Below, in pieces: positions 14,175-21,609 of a DNA stretch of 21,609 nt. The position numbers and the translations under genes were made by a program. Below the pieces are notes generated by a model that saw nothing but the letters and a program-made list of their open reading frames with translations, was not told the DNA's origin and searched no databases. The number at the start of each line of letters is the position of its first letter. Position 1 is the stretch's first letter. This DNA is from a virus, in the IMG/VR virus record IMGVR_UViG_3300031140_000050, positions 1-21,609 of that record. One strand, 5' to 3'.

Positions 14175-16454
14175 CTATTTATTATATTTAAACAATCCCA
14201 ATATTTGATTGATCGGAGCAAATGCGCCTGTTAATTTATATGTGTTGTTTTTATATACGAAGACTATTCCTTCGTTTGAAACTATTTTATCCATACCACC
14301 AAGTGATTGTAGTCGTTCTAATTCTAATTTTAACTTGGCTATTTGTACATCATCGCCTTTTTTCATAATATCAGCTATTGCTGATTTTAATTCCTTTTGC
14401 ATATCTCTTGCTGCCGAACGAGGATCTACGGCTAATACCGATTGCATATTGTATAATACCTCGGCACCCAATCCTAAGAATATCTCTTCGAATTTTCTAT
14501 TGTTGTTCTTAGCTATTTTTTTATGATCTTTTTTATCAATCTGTTTAGCCCAAGCAATTAACTTTTCATCTACCAATGTTTTCTTGTCTAGTCTAAACGA
14601 TTTTTCACCAAAGGCCCATCGTTTAGTCAATCCCATTAATTTGTCTTTGTCAAGTGTTTCGGGTGCATTTTCATTAATAAATTTTGTCCACCAACGCTGA
14701 TGATATTCTGCTAAACCGTCGCTATCTTTGAGACCAAATTCTGATTGTAGTTTAGTTATCATGCCATAGTATTTAGATTGCGAAACTTTGAAACTCTTTG
14801 ATTGAGGTAACACGGTGATAGGTGGTCCCTTTATTGTATATTTATCTTGCACATGTCCGTTTATATCTTCTATCATTTTAGCTAGTTTACCAGCAGCAGG
14901 TTGATTGCCTGATGTAGGATTACCTGACATGTCATATGTGGTTGTATTGTGGAATATAAGTAAAGCTTGACCATACGGAATAACATTTGTACTTCCTGGC
15001 CATATTACTTCTAGGTTCATGAATGTTTCACCATCAGCAAAGATTGATATTCTTTGTTTTTTCGATAACTTGCCTAATGCCGTTTCTAGATCCTTCATTG
15101 CAAAATTAAAACCATCGGATAATTCTCCTCTACCTGCCATCCAAGATTTAACTCCAGATAAATTCATTGCATTTTCACCCTTATCTTTTAAGTGTCCTTT
15201 ATTTCTAGCTGCAATGAGTCCTCCTTTTTCTTTCCAAGATATAGCTAATGCTTGTCCATCTGTCTTTTCACGTGTTAATTTGAGCTGACCTTTAAGTGCG
15301 TCTTTTACAATTTTTTTGAGATCTGAAAATGTTAGATTCATCTTTATATCGAATGGATGATTCATATGACCCCAAGCTCCGCCTTCTAATAGTAGCCCTT
15401 CGGTTAAAGCTTCTCCTGGTTTCTGCTTCTTCATTGGTTCTTGCTTGGAAGATGATATAGATGCGTCTGCATCCATAAAGCTTAAGAATTCGTATCCAGC
15501 AACGGTCGCTATATGCTTAGACCATTTTGTCCATCTGGTATATGCAACTCTTCCTTTTTTATCTTTAAGTAGATTTGTTCCACCATATTCGCCTGGTACA
15601 CCTATTGGAAAATAAGATACAGCTCCTGTTGGTCCTCCTGAGAAATCCTTTTTGAATTCTGTATCATGTTGAAAGAATTCGTCTTCTCCACTTATATAAT
15701 TAAGTACTTCCCAACCTAAATCTCTTGCGGATTTTTTGCCGAATTTCTTCCAAGATTTCTGATTTCCCCAATATCCCCTAGGTCCATCGTCAACAGAATC
15801 TCCCATGTGGGTTGCGTTTTCCTTAAGTAAATCTGGAATGCTAAAATGGGTGCAGAATCTTTCGACTAAATCCTTTGCGTCGATTAACTTAGATGTTATT
15901 AAATCATATGCAGCTTGGTCAAATTTTCCATATATTTTTTTAAAATTTTTCTTACGTTTAATTGGATCTAGATCTGATAACATGTTTCTAACATCTGTTC
16001 CACTTAATGTAGATAATCTAGGTAATCCATAAACATATCCAGCATCAACATGTCCCTGCGTCATGTCTGCATTGTAGGGTGAGTAATACTTACCACCTAG
16101 TCTTCCTGCGTCTTTTTGTCCTACTGCTGTAATGTACCGTGTATCTTTGTTGAACTTAGATAATATCTCCTTTGGATTGTATGGATTTTTAACTTCTACA
16201 ATTCTAGTGGAATTTATACCGAACATTTTAGATATTATACTTTGCTTTTCTTTAAAGTTCATTGGAGATTTTGGCATTTGAACTTTGTTAGATGTACATA
16301 TATAAACGTTATTCTTTCCAAATTTGTCTACTAAATGTTTGTAGTTCTTATAATGCCCAGAATGAAACGGTTGGAATCTGCCTGCATATACTACAACAAG
16401 CTCATCTTTACTTTCATTGATAAACGATTCAGCTATCCAATTACCTAATTTCAT
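14175..16454 (-). CDS. NMNAT-type nucleotidylyltransferase fused to ligase-type nucleotidyltransferase
   Basis: This 759-residue protein has two recognisable parts. Residues about 18-190 form a nucleotidylyltransferase of the NMNAT/cytidylyltransferase class: GRFQPFHSGH (25-34) holds the HxGH site, and LSTLSGTDVRNML (147-159) fits the C-terminal ISSTxxR-like motif. Residues about 355-759 look like the covalent nucleotidyltransferase fold of RNA/DNA ligases: KTDG (397-400) as motif I with the adenylated Lys397, AARNKG (415-420), FADGETFMNLEV (472-483) as motif III-like, and EGIVF (728-732) with YKLTG (739-743) as motifs IV and V. The long stretch between motifs III and IV is unusual. The N-terminus contains WIAE and FINE, fitting prohead-protease sites. 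It overlaps the kinase gene as ATGA. Substrates are unknown; the ligase assignment rests on motifs only. Confidence 0.85.
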   Translation of the reverse strand: MKLGNWIAESFINESKDELVVVYAGRFQPFHSGHYKNYKHLVDKFGKNNVYICTSNKVQMPKSPMNFKEKQSIISKMFGINSTRIVEVKNPYNPKEILSKFNKDTRYITAVGQKDAGRLGGKYYSPYNADMTQGHVDAGYVYGLPRLSTLSGTDVRNMLSDLDPIKRKKNFKKIYGKFDQAAYDLITSKLIDAKDLVERFCTHFSIPDLLKENATHMGDSVDDGPRGYWGNQKSWKKFGKKSARDLGWEVLNYISGEDEFFQHDTEFKKDFSGGPTGAVSYFPIGVPGEYGGTNLLKDKKGRVAYTRWTKWSKHIATVAGYEFLSFMDADASISSSKQEPMKKQKPGEALTEGLLLEGGAWGHMNHPFDIKMNLTFSDLKKIVKDALKGQLKLTREKTDGQALAISWKEKGGLIAARNKGHLKDKGENAMNLSGVKSWMAGRGELSDGFNFAMKDLETALGKLSKKQRISIFADGETFMNLEVIWPGSTNVIPYGQALLIFHNTTTYDMSGNPTSGNQPAAGKLAKMIEDINGHVQDKYTIKGPPITVLPQSKSFKVSQSKYYGMITKLQSEFGLKDSDGLAEYHQRWWTKFINENAPETLDKDKLMGLTKRWAFGEKSFRLDKKTLVDEKLIAWAKQIDKKDHKKIAKNNNRKFEEIFLGLGAEVLYNMQSVLAVDPRSAARDMQKELKSAIADIMKKGDDVQIAKLKLELERLQSLGGMDKIVSNEGIVFVYKNNTYKLTGAFAPINQILGLFKYNK

Positions 16455-17155
16455 TTTGTGTTCCTTAATTCTAGTTCAGCGTCTATCCAACTCTGTGCTA
16501 TTTTATTTTGTATTGGGCGACGAACAAATTTAGACGCTGTTTGCTTGATTGATTTTGAGAAGTCAGCTTTAACTGAATTGTCTATGCTAATGAAGTTTTT
16601 GTCACCAAATAATGTTTTATATTTTTTTAGATTTGCTTGGCATTCTTTCCATGATCTGTTTACCAATTCTACTGGTACCCGTCTTGGTCTAGATTCGTTT
16701 CTAGATAATGCAACTTCTAGTGTGGTATTTATGAATGTCATATAACAGTCGTAGCCTTGCTTTTTCAACATTTTTACCTGGGCAGCGATCTTATTGTAGT
16801 CTTTACCTGTACCGTCTATCAATAAGCCAAGTTTGCCATTCAAATAATGCTTGAGTCTAGAACTAGTTATTGATTTTGCTGATTTGCGTATTTGTTGGGA
16901 TTTGGCATATTCTTTAGCACTTAATTTTGTCATATCAAGGTCAATATTATGTTTTGCCATGATTAGCTCAAATGCTGAGTCTGAATTTACTCCCTTTAGT
17001 CCGTCGCTTGATACGGTTGGAGTTGATTCCGGCATACCGAATAATGAATTTGCTGCGAAGGATTTGCCTGAGCCTGGACCACCTGACATAAAAACTGCCT
17101 TAAATATTCCTGGATCATATGTGCCTTCATTCAATAAATCTATCATCTTTATCAT
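16451..17155 (-). CDS. P-loop kinase (zeta-toxin/polynucleotide-kinase type)
   Basis: This protein has up to 234 residues. It shows Walker A GGPGSGKS (25-32), SSDGLKGVNSDSAFE (49-63), a Walker B-like LLIDGTG (111-117) and an Arg-rich lid SRNESRPRRVP (151-161), as in zeta-toxin-like and polynucleotide-kinase-like P-loop kinases. Related kinases occur in marine T4-like phages. There is no antitoxin gene, so a toxin role is not supported. Its stop overlaps the NMNAT-ligase start (ATGA), so the two are translated together and may share a pathway such as nucleic-acid end repair. The promoter-like motif ends only 4 nt before ATG 17155, so the real start may be the ATG three codons later (17144-17146). 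The beginning, MIDLLNEG, carries an LNE motif. Confidence 0.85.
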   Translation of the reverse strand: MIKMIDLLNEGTYDPGIFKAVFMSGGPGSGKSFAANSLFGMPESTPTVSSDGLKGVNSDSAFELIMAKHNIDLDMTKLSAKEYAKSQQIRKSAKSITSSRLKHYLNGKLGLLIDGTGKDYNKIAAQVKMLKKQGYDCYMTFINTTLEVALSRNESRPRRVPVELVNRSWKECQANLKKYKTLFGDKNFISIDNSVKADFSKSIKQTASKFVRRPIQNKIAQSWIDAELELRNTK

Positions 17156-17159
17156 ATAA

Positions 17160-17171
17160 TATAAATATCAA
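17160..17171 (-). promoter_or_regulatory. Promoter-like motif before the kinase gene
   Basis: The coding strand reads TTGATATTTATA, an exact consensus match, ending only 4 nt before the first possible ATG. If it is a promoter, the transcript would have almost no leader. Confidence 0.55.
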
Positions 17172-17202
17172 TGTAATAGTTTAATGTATCAGCTATGTGA
17201 AC

Positions 17203-17406
17203 CTATATGTAATCGGATTGGTCCGTGAAGTGGCCATTTGTACAATAATACACATCAGAGAATTCACCTATTTCTGAATCTGTTAGATTGTGATCATCTA
17301 TGATTTTTATCAATGTGTCGTCAGTTCGTATAAGTCTATAATCTGACTCTGTGCATATGTACTTAGCACTTATTATATTATTAGCATTACATTCTATGCA
17401 ATCCAT
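17203..17406 (-). CDS. Small CxxC protein, unknown
   Basis: This 67-residue acidic protein starts MDCIECNANNIISAKYICTE and ends with DVYYCTNGHFTDQSDYI. The CxxC at residues 3-6 and the later Cys/His (CTNGH) could form a small zinc site, but spacing is not typical enough to name a family. It has the strongest ribosome site in the window (GGAGGT, 5 nt before ATG), and starts just before the stop of the MAM gene's end, a 1-nt gap. The function is unknown. Confidence 0.7.
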   Translation of the reverse strand: MDCIECNANNIISAKYICTESDYRLIRTDDTLIKIIDDHNLTDSEIGEFSDVYYCTNGHFTDQSDYI

Positions 17407-17407
17407 A

Positions 17408-18223
17408 TTAACCTCCAGTAATTGTTATGTTGTCTAGACATATATCGCCCTTATATGTTGTTCCAGATTTTGCGAAGAACCATACGTATACGCCAGCTGC
17501 ATTGCCTGCAATATTGTTCAAGTCAATTTCAGCTTTTCTCCAATATCCTTGTGTAGATGTACTGGTATGTCCTGAAGTCTGCTGCTGGCCTGTTATCCGA
17601 TCTGATGTCGTGGTAGCTGTCCCAGTGTTATTTGTCCAATGTAATATGTCACATCCGCCACCAGTATCAGAAGTAAATCCAAATCCAGAATAAGATTCTA
17701 CGGAACTATCTGCGCTGGTTGCACTATCTGTAATTGCTACACCCAATGATCCTATATTCGCACCATACATATGATACCAGAATTCCAACTTTAAGGTGCT
17801 ATTTGCTGCGGCCGAAGATAGGTCTATCTCAGGAGTTCGCAATACAAATCGCTTATTATATTGGCCAGATGTTTCAGTATATATATATTTACTGGCAGCA
17901 GTTGTTGCTCCAGTTGTTAGTGATTCGTTCATACCGTATTTAGGCCCAGTATTAGATGACGGAGTTGTTCCACCTTCAATATCCCATTTCCGAGTTGAAG
18001 TCGTTGAACCATAGATTGTCGCAGCAATATTATTCAACCAACCTGTTGGTGATACTCCATAGCCTTCGGATATGGCATTAAAGTTTTCCGATAGTAACGT
18101 TGCGCTTGATGCAGCTGGAATTGCTATTGCCGTCATATAGTATATGGAAGCTTTTGCTACACCAGATACTTTTGCAATAGTAGATATAGGGACGGCTGAT
18201 ACTTTCGCTATAAACGCTGGCAT
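17408..18223 (-). CDS. MAM-domain adhesin-like virion protein
   Basis: This 271-residue protein has an N-terminal repeat-like piece (AKVSAVPISTIAKVSGVAKA, residues 6-25) and then one MAM-type jelly-roll domain (about 46-269). MAM hallmarks are W80 followed by GGTTPSSNTGP, YIYTETS (113-119), LRTPEIDL (128-135), FWYHMYG (148-154), the late W228, and GDICLDNITI (259-268). MAM domains mediate adhesion in animal proteins and also occur in bacterial surface proteins. Here, after two fibre genes and with a TAATG overlap to the preceding one, it is probably a receptor- or glycan-binding part of the virion. No signal peptide or enzyme motif is seen. The domain call is strong; the role is inferred. Confidence 0.87.
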   Translation of the reverse strand: MPAFIAKVSAVPISTIAKVSGVAKASIYYMTAIAIPAASSATLLSENFNAISEGYGVSPTGWLNNIAATIYGSTTSTRKWDIEGGTTPSSNTGPKYGMNESLTTGATTAASKYIYTETSGQYNKRFVLRTPEIDLSSAAANSTLKLEFWYHMYGANIGSLGVAITDSATSADSSVESYSGFGFTSDTGGGCDILHWTNNTGTATTTSDRITGQQQTSGHTSTSTQGYWRKAEIDLNNIAGNAAGVYVWFFAKSGTTYKGDICLDNITITGG

Positions 18224-20004
18224 TATGCTATCTCAATCCAAGTGTTATCAGGGCTAAAATATATTGGTGCAGTTGTACCTGTGCTATAACCAATTATTCT
18301 AACGACATCCCCGGTTGCAGTTGGTTTAGTTTTTGATAGTCCACCGGCTGTTGTGCTTAAGTATATAGGGACTCCGGGTTCGCCAGCTGGATTTGACGTT
18401 GGATGGATGAGACCGCTAACCAGCATACCATCAGCTAATGCACTTGTTCCTACGGCCATTCCTAACATTGTTGTTCCATAGTTGACTGTTGCTGATGCAG
18501 CATGCCATGTGCCAGAACCCTTTAGATAGTATATTCCGCCAGCTACTGTTGAACCAGTTGCGGTGTATATCACATTTCCTTGTGCGGGTCGATATGTTGC
18601 GTGCAGTGAAGTTGGAAGTAACACAGTTTGATCAACATCTAGGTTATTACCAATAATTGTGTCAGTGAATACTGCAAGGTCATTAAACGTTGCACGACCA
18701 TTGAAAGTTGACCTCCCTTCAGTAGTAACATCACCATTATTATTTATCGTCATTCGGACTGTATTATCTGTGCCAAACTGAATATCATTTGTTGTACTAC
18801 CACTAATACCTATCAATAATGCGTTGGCAGTTGTACCAGAATATGGTAAATCATTTGGAGCATCACCAGCGTCACCAACATGGCCAATATAACTACCAAT
18901 TCCACCACCATCTTGACTAAGTTTTATATATGAATTCTTGGATTCATCATCATTATTTGGATCAGCTGCTATTGTTAATGATGCATTGCCGGTTGTTGTT
19001 GATACCACCAAGTTACCAGCTATTGTTTGATTTCCACTAGCTAATGCTGTTGCAGTTCCAGCGTTACCAGTAATCGACGTTTGATCGCCTGTATTTGTTC
19101 CACTTAAATTTGAACCAGCTAATGTACCACTTGCACTTACGTGGCCAGAAGCTGTTACGTCACCATTCATAGTTATCGGATTTGCAGATTTACCTATCCG
19201 TATTGGCGTATTATTTTCATAACCTAAAGTCATAGCGGCAGCAGTATACATCCCAACTGGATGACCCTCAGAATAAAATCTGTCGGCAGATATATCGCCA
19301 CTTGCACTTACATGACCAGAAGCTGTTATATCGCTTAACGAATTTATGCCGCCATACACTTTTAAACCTAGTCCTGCACTACTAGATATTATAGTTTCAT
19401 TATCAGGTATCAGTGATAGGTCTTGATTTGCATATATTTCTAAGTCATCTGGCGTATCCGAATTAACCCCTATGTATGAGTTGGATGATCCTTCATGAAA
19501 AAGGACTCTATTGCTATTCATATTGAAATTGGACAATACATCTATTGTTGCTACTGGCGAATATATCTTTGGATTAGTAGAAGTCCATGTACTACCACCC
19601 CTAAGTTCTATTCCCCTAGCTGATGGTCCTACGAATAACGAACCTGTGTTGAGACTGTCTCCAATAGATAATCCCTTAAGGACTATTGAATCTAAAGAAT
19701 GCACAACGCCACTCGCGCTTATATTGCCAGAGGCTGTTATATTTCCAGTAAACGTATGCTCGTCTGATACTGAATCTCCGAATGCTGTAGATCCTGAGCT
19801 AAATGAAGTTGTCATGTGTGTTACTGATGATGATATAATATAGTTTTCTGCTGTCAATGTTTCGACTGCAAAATTACTAGATACGCTCGAACCAGAACCA
19901 TAGTATAACTTACCAGAATCTAAGTTTATTGCTAACTCGCCTTCTTCTAAGCTTGATGGAACGGAATTACCAGTTCCCCTTTTTATTCGTATTGTCTGTG
20001 ACAT
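18223..20004 (-). CDS. Tail-fibre protein with ASG repeats
   Basis: This 593-residue protein begins with a widespread phage-fibre start: IRIKRGTGNSVPSSLEEGEL, then AINLDSGKLYYGSG. After this come beta-helical stretches with three copies of a short repeat: NITASGNISASG (88-99), DITASGHVSASG (225-236) and DVTASGHVSASG (282-293), and the motif SGTNTGDQTSITGNAGTATA. The last 130 residues form a different globular-looking domain (NVIYTATGSTVAGGIYYLKG, then GEPGVPIYLSTTAGGL, ending PIYFSPDNTWIEIA). No intramolecular chaperone end (Ser protease type) is visible. The role, a trimeric fibre or part of one, is inferred from these patterns. The ribosome site is AAGGAAA, with a promoter-like motif 16 nt before the ATG. 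Confidence 0.88.
   Translation of the reverse strand: MSQTIRIKRGTGNSVPSSLEEGELAINLDSGKLYYGSGSSVSSNFAVETLTAENYIISSSVTHMTTSFSSGSTAFGDSVSDEHTFTGNITASGNISASGVVHSLDSIVLKGLSIGDSLNTGSLFVGPSARGIELRGGSTWTSTNPKIYSPVATIDVLSNFNMNSNRVLFHEGSSNSYIGVNSDTPDDLEIYANQDLSLIPDNETIISSSAGLGLKVYGGINSLSDITASGHVSASGDISADRFYSEGHPVGMYTAAAMTLGYENNTPIRIGKSANPITMNGDVTASGHVSASGTLAGSNLSGTNTGDQTSITGNAGTATALASGNQTIAGNLVVSTTTGNASLTIAADPNNDDESKNSYIKLSQDGGGIGSYIGHVGDAGDAPNDLPYSGTTANALLIGISGSTTNDIQFGTDNTVRMTINNNGDVTTEGRSTFNGRATFNDLAVFTDTIIGNNLDVDQTVLLPTSLHATYRPAQGNVIYTATGSTVAGGIYYLKGSGTWHAASATVNYGTTMLGMAVGTSALADGMLVSGLIHPTSNPAGEPGVPIYLSTTAGGLSKTKPTATGDVVRIIGYSTGTTAPIYFSPDNTWIEIA
19132..19746 (-). repeat. Short coding repeats in fibre genes
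   Basis: Imperfect copies of about 36 bp encode x-(I/V)TASG(H/N)(V/I)SASG. Three lie here (about 19132-19170, 19299-19335 and 19709-19746). Two more are in the next fibre gene (about 20111-20146 and 21040-21078). Differences are mainly at third codon positions, so selection acts on the protein. They could also allow recombination between fibre genes. Confidence 0.75.
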
Positions 20005-20020
20005 ATTGTGTTTCCTTATG

Positions 20021-20032
20021 TATAAATATCAA
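20021..20032 (-). promoter_or_regulatory. Promoter-like motif before the 593-aa fibre gene
   Basis: The coding strand reads TTGATATTTATA, an exact consensus match in the 33-nt gap between the two fibre genes, ending 16 nt before the ATG at 20004. Confidence 0.6.
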
Positions 20033-20037
20033 CGTTA

Positions 20038-21609
20038 TTAGAATGTTCCACCATCTATTGTGCCATCCATGTCAGTCAAGCTACCAATGTAACTAGTTGC
20101 CGTTATTGTTCCACTTGCGCTTACGTTACCAGACGCTGTTATATGTGTATCTACCTTTAAATTGCCGTATACTCTAGTCTCCATACTTTCACTGACGGAG
20201 AATAGTCGATTACCGTAACCAACTGCGCCACTATTACTTTCAATCACAAACTTAGCTGCGGGCTTTTGATCATCTGCATCCAATAATATTGCGAAACTTC
20301 CAGACCCCTTCTGCGTTATTGACCCCATTACTTCGTCTGGATCAGATAGTACTGCTGATTCTGCCCTAAGTATAGTTGATCTACTACCAGCTGTAGCATT
20401 AACAGCTACGAATCCCTGAGTCTGAGTTCCTATTTGTACAGATGAGGCTGCGCCAAATGCACCCATGTTGACTTCTTTTACTCTAATTTTTTTGTAATCA
20501 CTACCTGATATAAATTGTACGTCGCCACTTGTATTATCAATACCCATTCTAGCATGCTCTACTGCATCGGATCCTGAATCATCGGCTGATGCACTATAGA
20601 ATATAATTGAACCAGTTGAAACGTGAATGTGTCTAAATGGGAATCGCTTGCTACCCAATGAATGGTATTCTGGTCTATCCGGAATCACATCTCCACCAAC
20701 TATTGTTGCTCCATTCCTAACGTATAATGAATAATGAGCTTCACCGGGTCCCTTGAAGAACGTCTCAAGCTTACCATCATTATACGTTTGCTTTTCAGAT
20801 CCAGATATACCAATTATTGCAGGTCCAGACTTCAAATTACCCTCTATTGCATGGTTATCAGTTGTTGCATTTCCGAACGAAGTGTTACCAGTTGATGTTA
20901 TGGTTGCAAAAGTTGCATTTGTGTTGGTTGTTGCCTTTGTATTGATATTTGTTTGCAATATTGAGCTAGATGCATTTAATTGTGCGTTAGTGGAATAGGC
21001 TGTTAAGTCTTGATCTCCACTATTATGCCCTATTATATTGGATGCGCTGATATGTCCGCTTGCACTAACCGTTGTTACATTTGTTATTGCATTACTTGCC
21101 ATATCTAAAGTCTGCGTTGCAGTATGGTCGCCTAGATCATCTGCTCCAGCGATAGCCGTTGAAAGAGAAGCCGAAACATCAGCAAATCCACCTAAAGAGA
21201 ATGTGCTAGTTACTTCTAAGCTACCAGTTATAACTGCATCTCCAGTATATGGAAAACCTGCGCCTGATCCTCCAGTGATTCCCTGATATGCAGATGCGCT
21301 TAGTGTACCTGCTATTTCGAAGTCGCCTATCAATTTTAGTGGTGATGTTATTGTTTGTATTGCACCAGCAGAACTCAAAGAGAATTTATCCGGATCTATA
21401 TAATTGTACGTTAGAGGGTAGTATGTTACCAATCCCCTAGAGGCGTTACGATCTTCCTTCACATATGTACCAGCGAACTGTTTTTTCGGATAATAGACAT
21501 CGTAAGTAGCATTATTTGATTGTGAAGGGTAGTTTTGGAACCAGACAGTATCTCCTGATGATGATACTACATATTTTACGCCATATACACTGTGTGATGC
21601 ATAAGTTGT
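20038..21609 (-). CDS. Fibre protein, 5' end outside window
   Basis: The frame is open to the window edge; a GTG at 21460-21462 is only an internal codon, since the sequence upstream codes without stops (including VSSSGDTVWFQNYPSQSNN and YDVYYPKKQFAGTY). At least 523 residues are present. It holds the same repeat type as the next fibre gene (SASGHISAS; HITASGNVSASG near the C-terminus), NTSFGNATTDNHAIEGNLKS, and a block YHSLGSKRFPFRHIHVSTGS, typical of marine phage fibre or virion-surface proteins. The C-terminus ends SLTDMDGTIDGGTF. It is a fibre or long virion-surface protein by composition and neighbours. The N-terminal attachment region is not visible. Confidence 0.85.
   Translation of the reverse strand, partial: TTYASHSVYGVKYVVSSSGDTVWFQNYPSQSNNATYDVYYPKKQFAGTYVKEDRNASRGLVTYYPLTYNYIDPDKFSLSSAGAIQTITSPLKLIGDFEIAGTLSASAYQGITGGSGAGFPYTGDAVITGSLEVTSTFSLGGFADVSASLSTAIAGADDLGDHTATQTLDMASNAITNVTTVSASGHISASNIIGHNSGDQDLTAYSTNAQLNASSSILQTNINTKATTNTNATFATITSTGNTSFGNATTDNHAIEGNLKSGPAIIGISGSEKQTYNDGKLETFFKGPGEAHYSLYVRNGATIVGGDVIPDRPEYHSLGSKRFPFRHIHVSTGSIIFYSASADDSGSDAVEHARMGIDNTSGDVQFISGSDYKKIRVKEVNMGAFGAASSVQIGTQTQGFVAVNATAGSRSTILRAESAVLSDPDEVMGSITQKGSGSFAILLDADDQKPAAKFVIESNSGAVGYGNRLFSVSESMETRVYGNLKVDTHITASGNVSASGTITATSYIGSLTDMDGTIDGGTF

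Noticed and set aside
14168-14221. 18-residue extension of the zinc-ribbon protein
   Set aside because: It needs a TTG start inside the upstream gene; the ATG at 14167 gives a basic N-terminus and normal spacing.
16451-17155. Toxin-antitoxin system (zeta toxin)
   Set aside because: The kinase fold is similar, but there is no epsilon-like antitoxin gene nearby and it is coupled to a nucleotidyltransferase gene instead.
19132-19746. CRISPR-like array
   Set aside because: Repeats are degenerate, unevenly spaced and inside an open frame with conserved protein sequence.

Overview
The window is a contiguous stretch of the late (head, packaging and fibre) region of a T4-like tailed phage genome. 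Every supported gene lies on the minus strand, so the transcriptional order runs from base 21609 down to base 1. DNA is AT-rich, genes are closely packed (several TAATG or ATGA overlaps), and there are no tRNAs, insertion sequences, introns or CRISPR arrays. Recognisable T4-type proteins are the large terminase (gp17), portal (gp20), prohead protease (gp21), scaffold core (gp22) and major capsid protein (gp23), plus a PhoH-like ATPase. The host cannot be proved. A signal peptide ending in ...ATA/QD, the MAM-domain and repeat-rich fibre genes, and the phage bS21 gene fit a marine or freshwater Bacteroidetes host, but this is inference.

Layout in transcriptional order: (1) 21609-17408, two repeat-rich fibre proteins (the first cut by the window edge) and a MAM-domain adhesin-like protein. 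(2) 17406-13592, a small CxxC protein, a P-loop kinase, a 759-residue fusion of an NMNAT-type nucleotidylyltransferase with a ligase-type covalent nucleotidyltransferase, and a zinc-ribbon protein. (3) 13583-12413, four small membrane proteins, one (43 aa) very short, that look like a lysis or envelope cassette. (4) 12405-3542, the head module: terminase, portal, two unknown genes in the place of T4 genes 67/68, protease, an unknown small gene, a phage ribosomal protein bS21, scaffold and capsid. (5) 3443-1, PhoH followed by small structural or fibre genes, the last cut by the window start.

Transcription signals are unusually readable. A motif reading TTGATATTTATA on the coding strand (with C for T or one change in some copies) occurs eight times, almost always in an intergenic gap and usually 16-40 nt before a start codon; it is the best candidate for the late promoter of this phage. 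Three hairpin terminators lie after the 149-aa gene, after bS21 and after the capsid gene, so bS21 sits in its own transcription unit.

The most interesting points are: the coupled kinase and NMNAT-ligase genes, a possible phage RNA-repair or NAD-linked system; N-terminal (I/L)xE motifs on those enzymes that resemble capsid-targeting sequences cut by the T4-type protease, hinting that they could be packaged in the virion; and a phage bS21 beside strongly expressed genes with good Shine-Dalgarno sequences.
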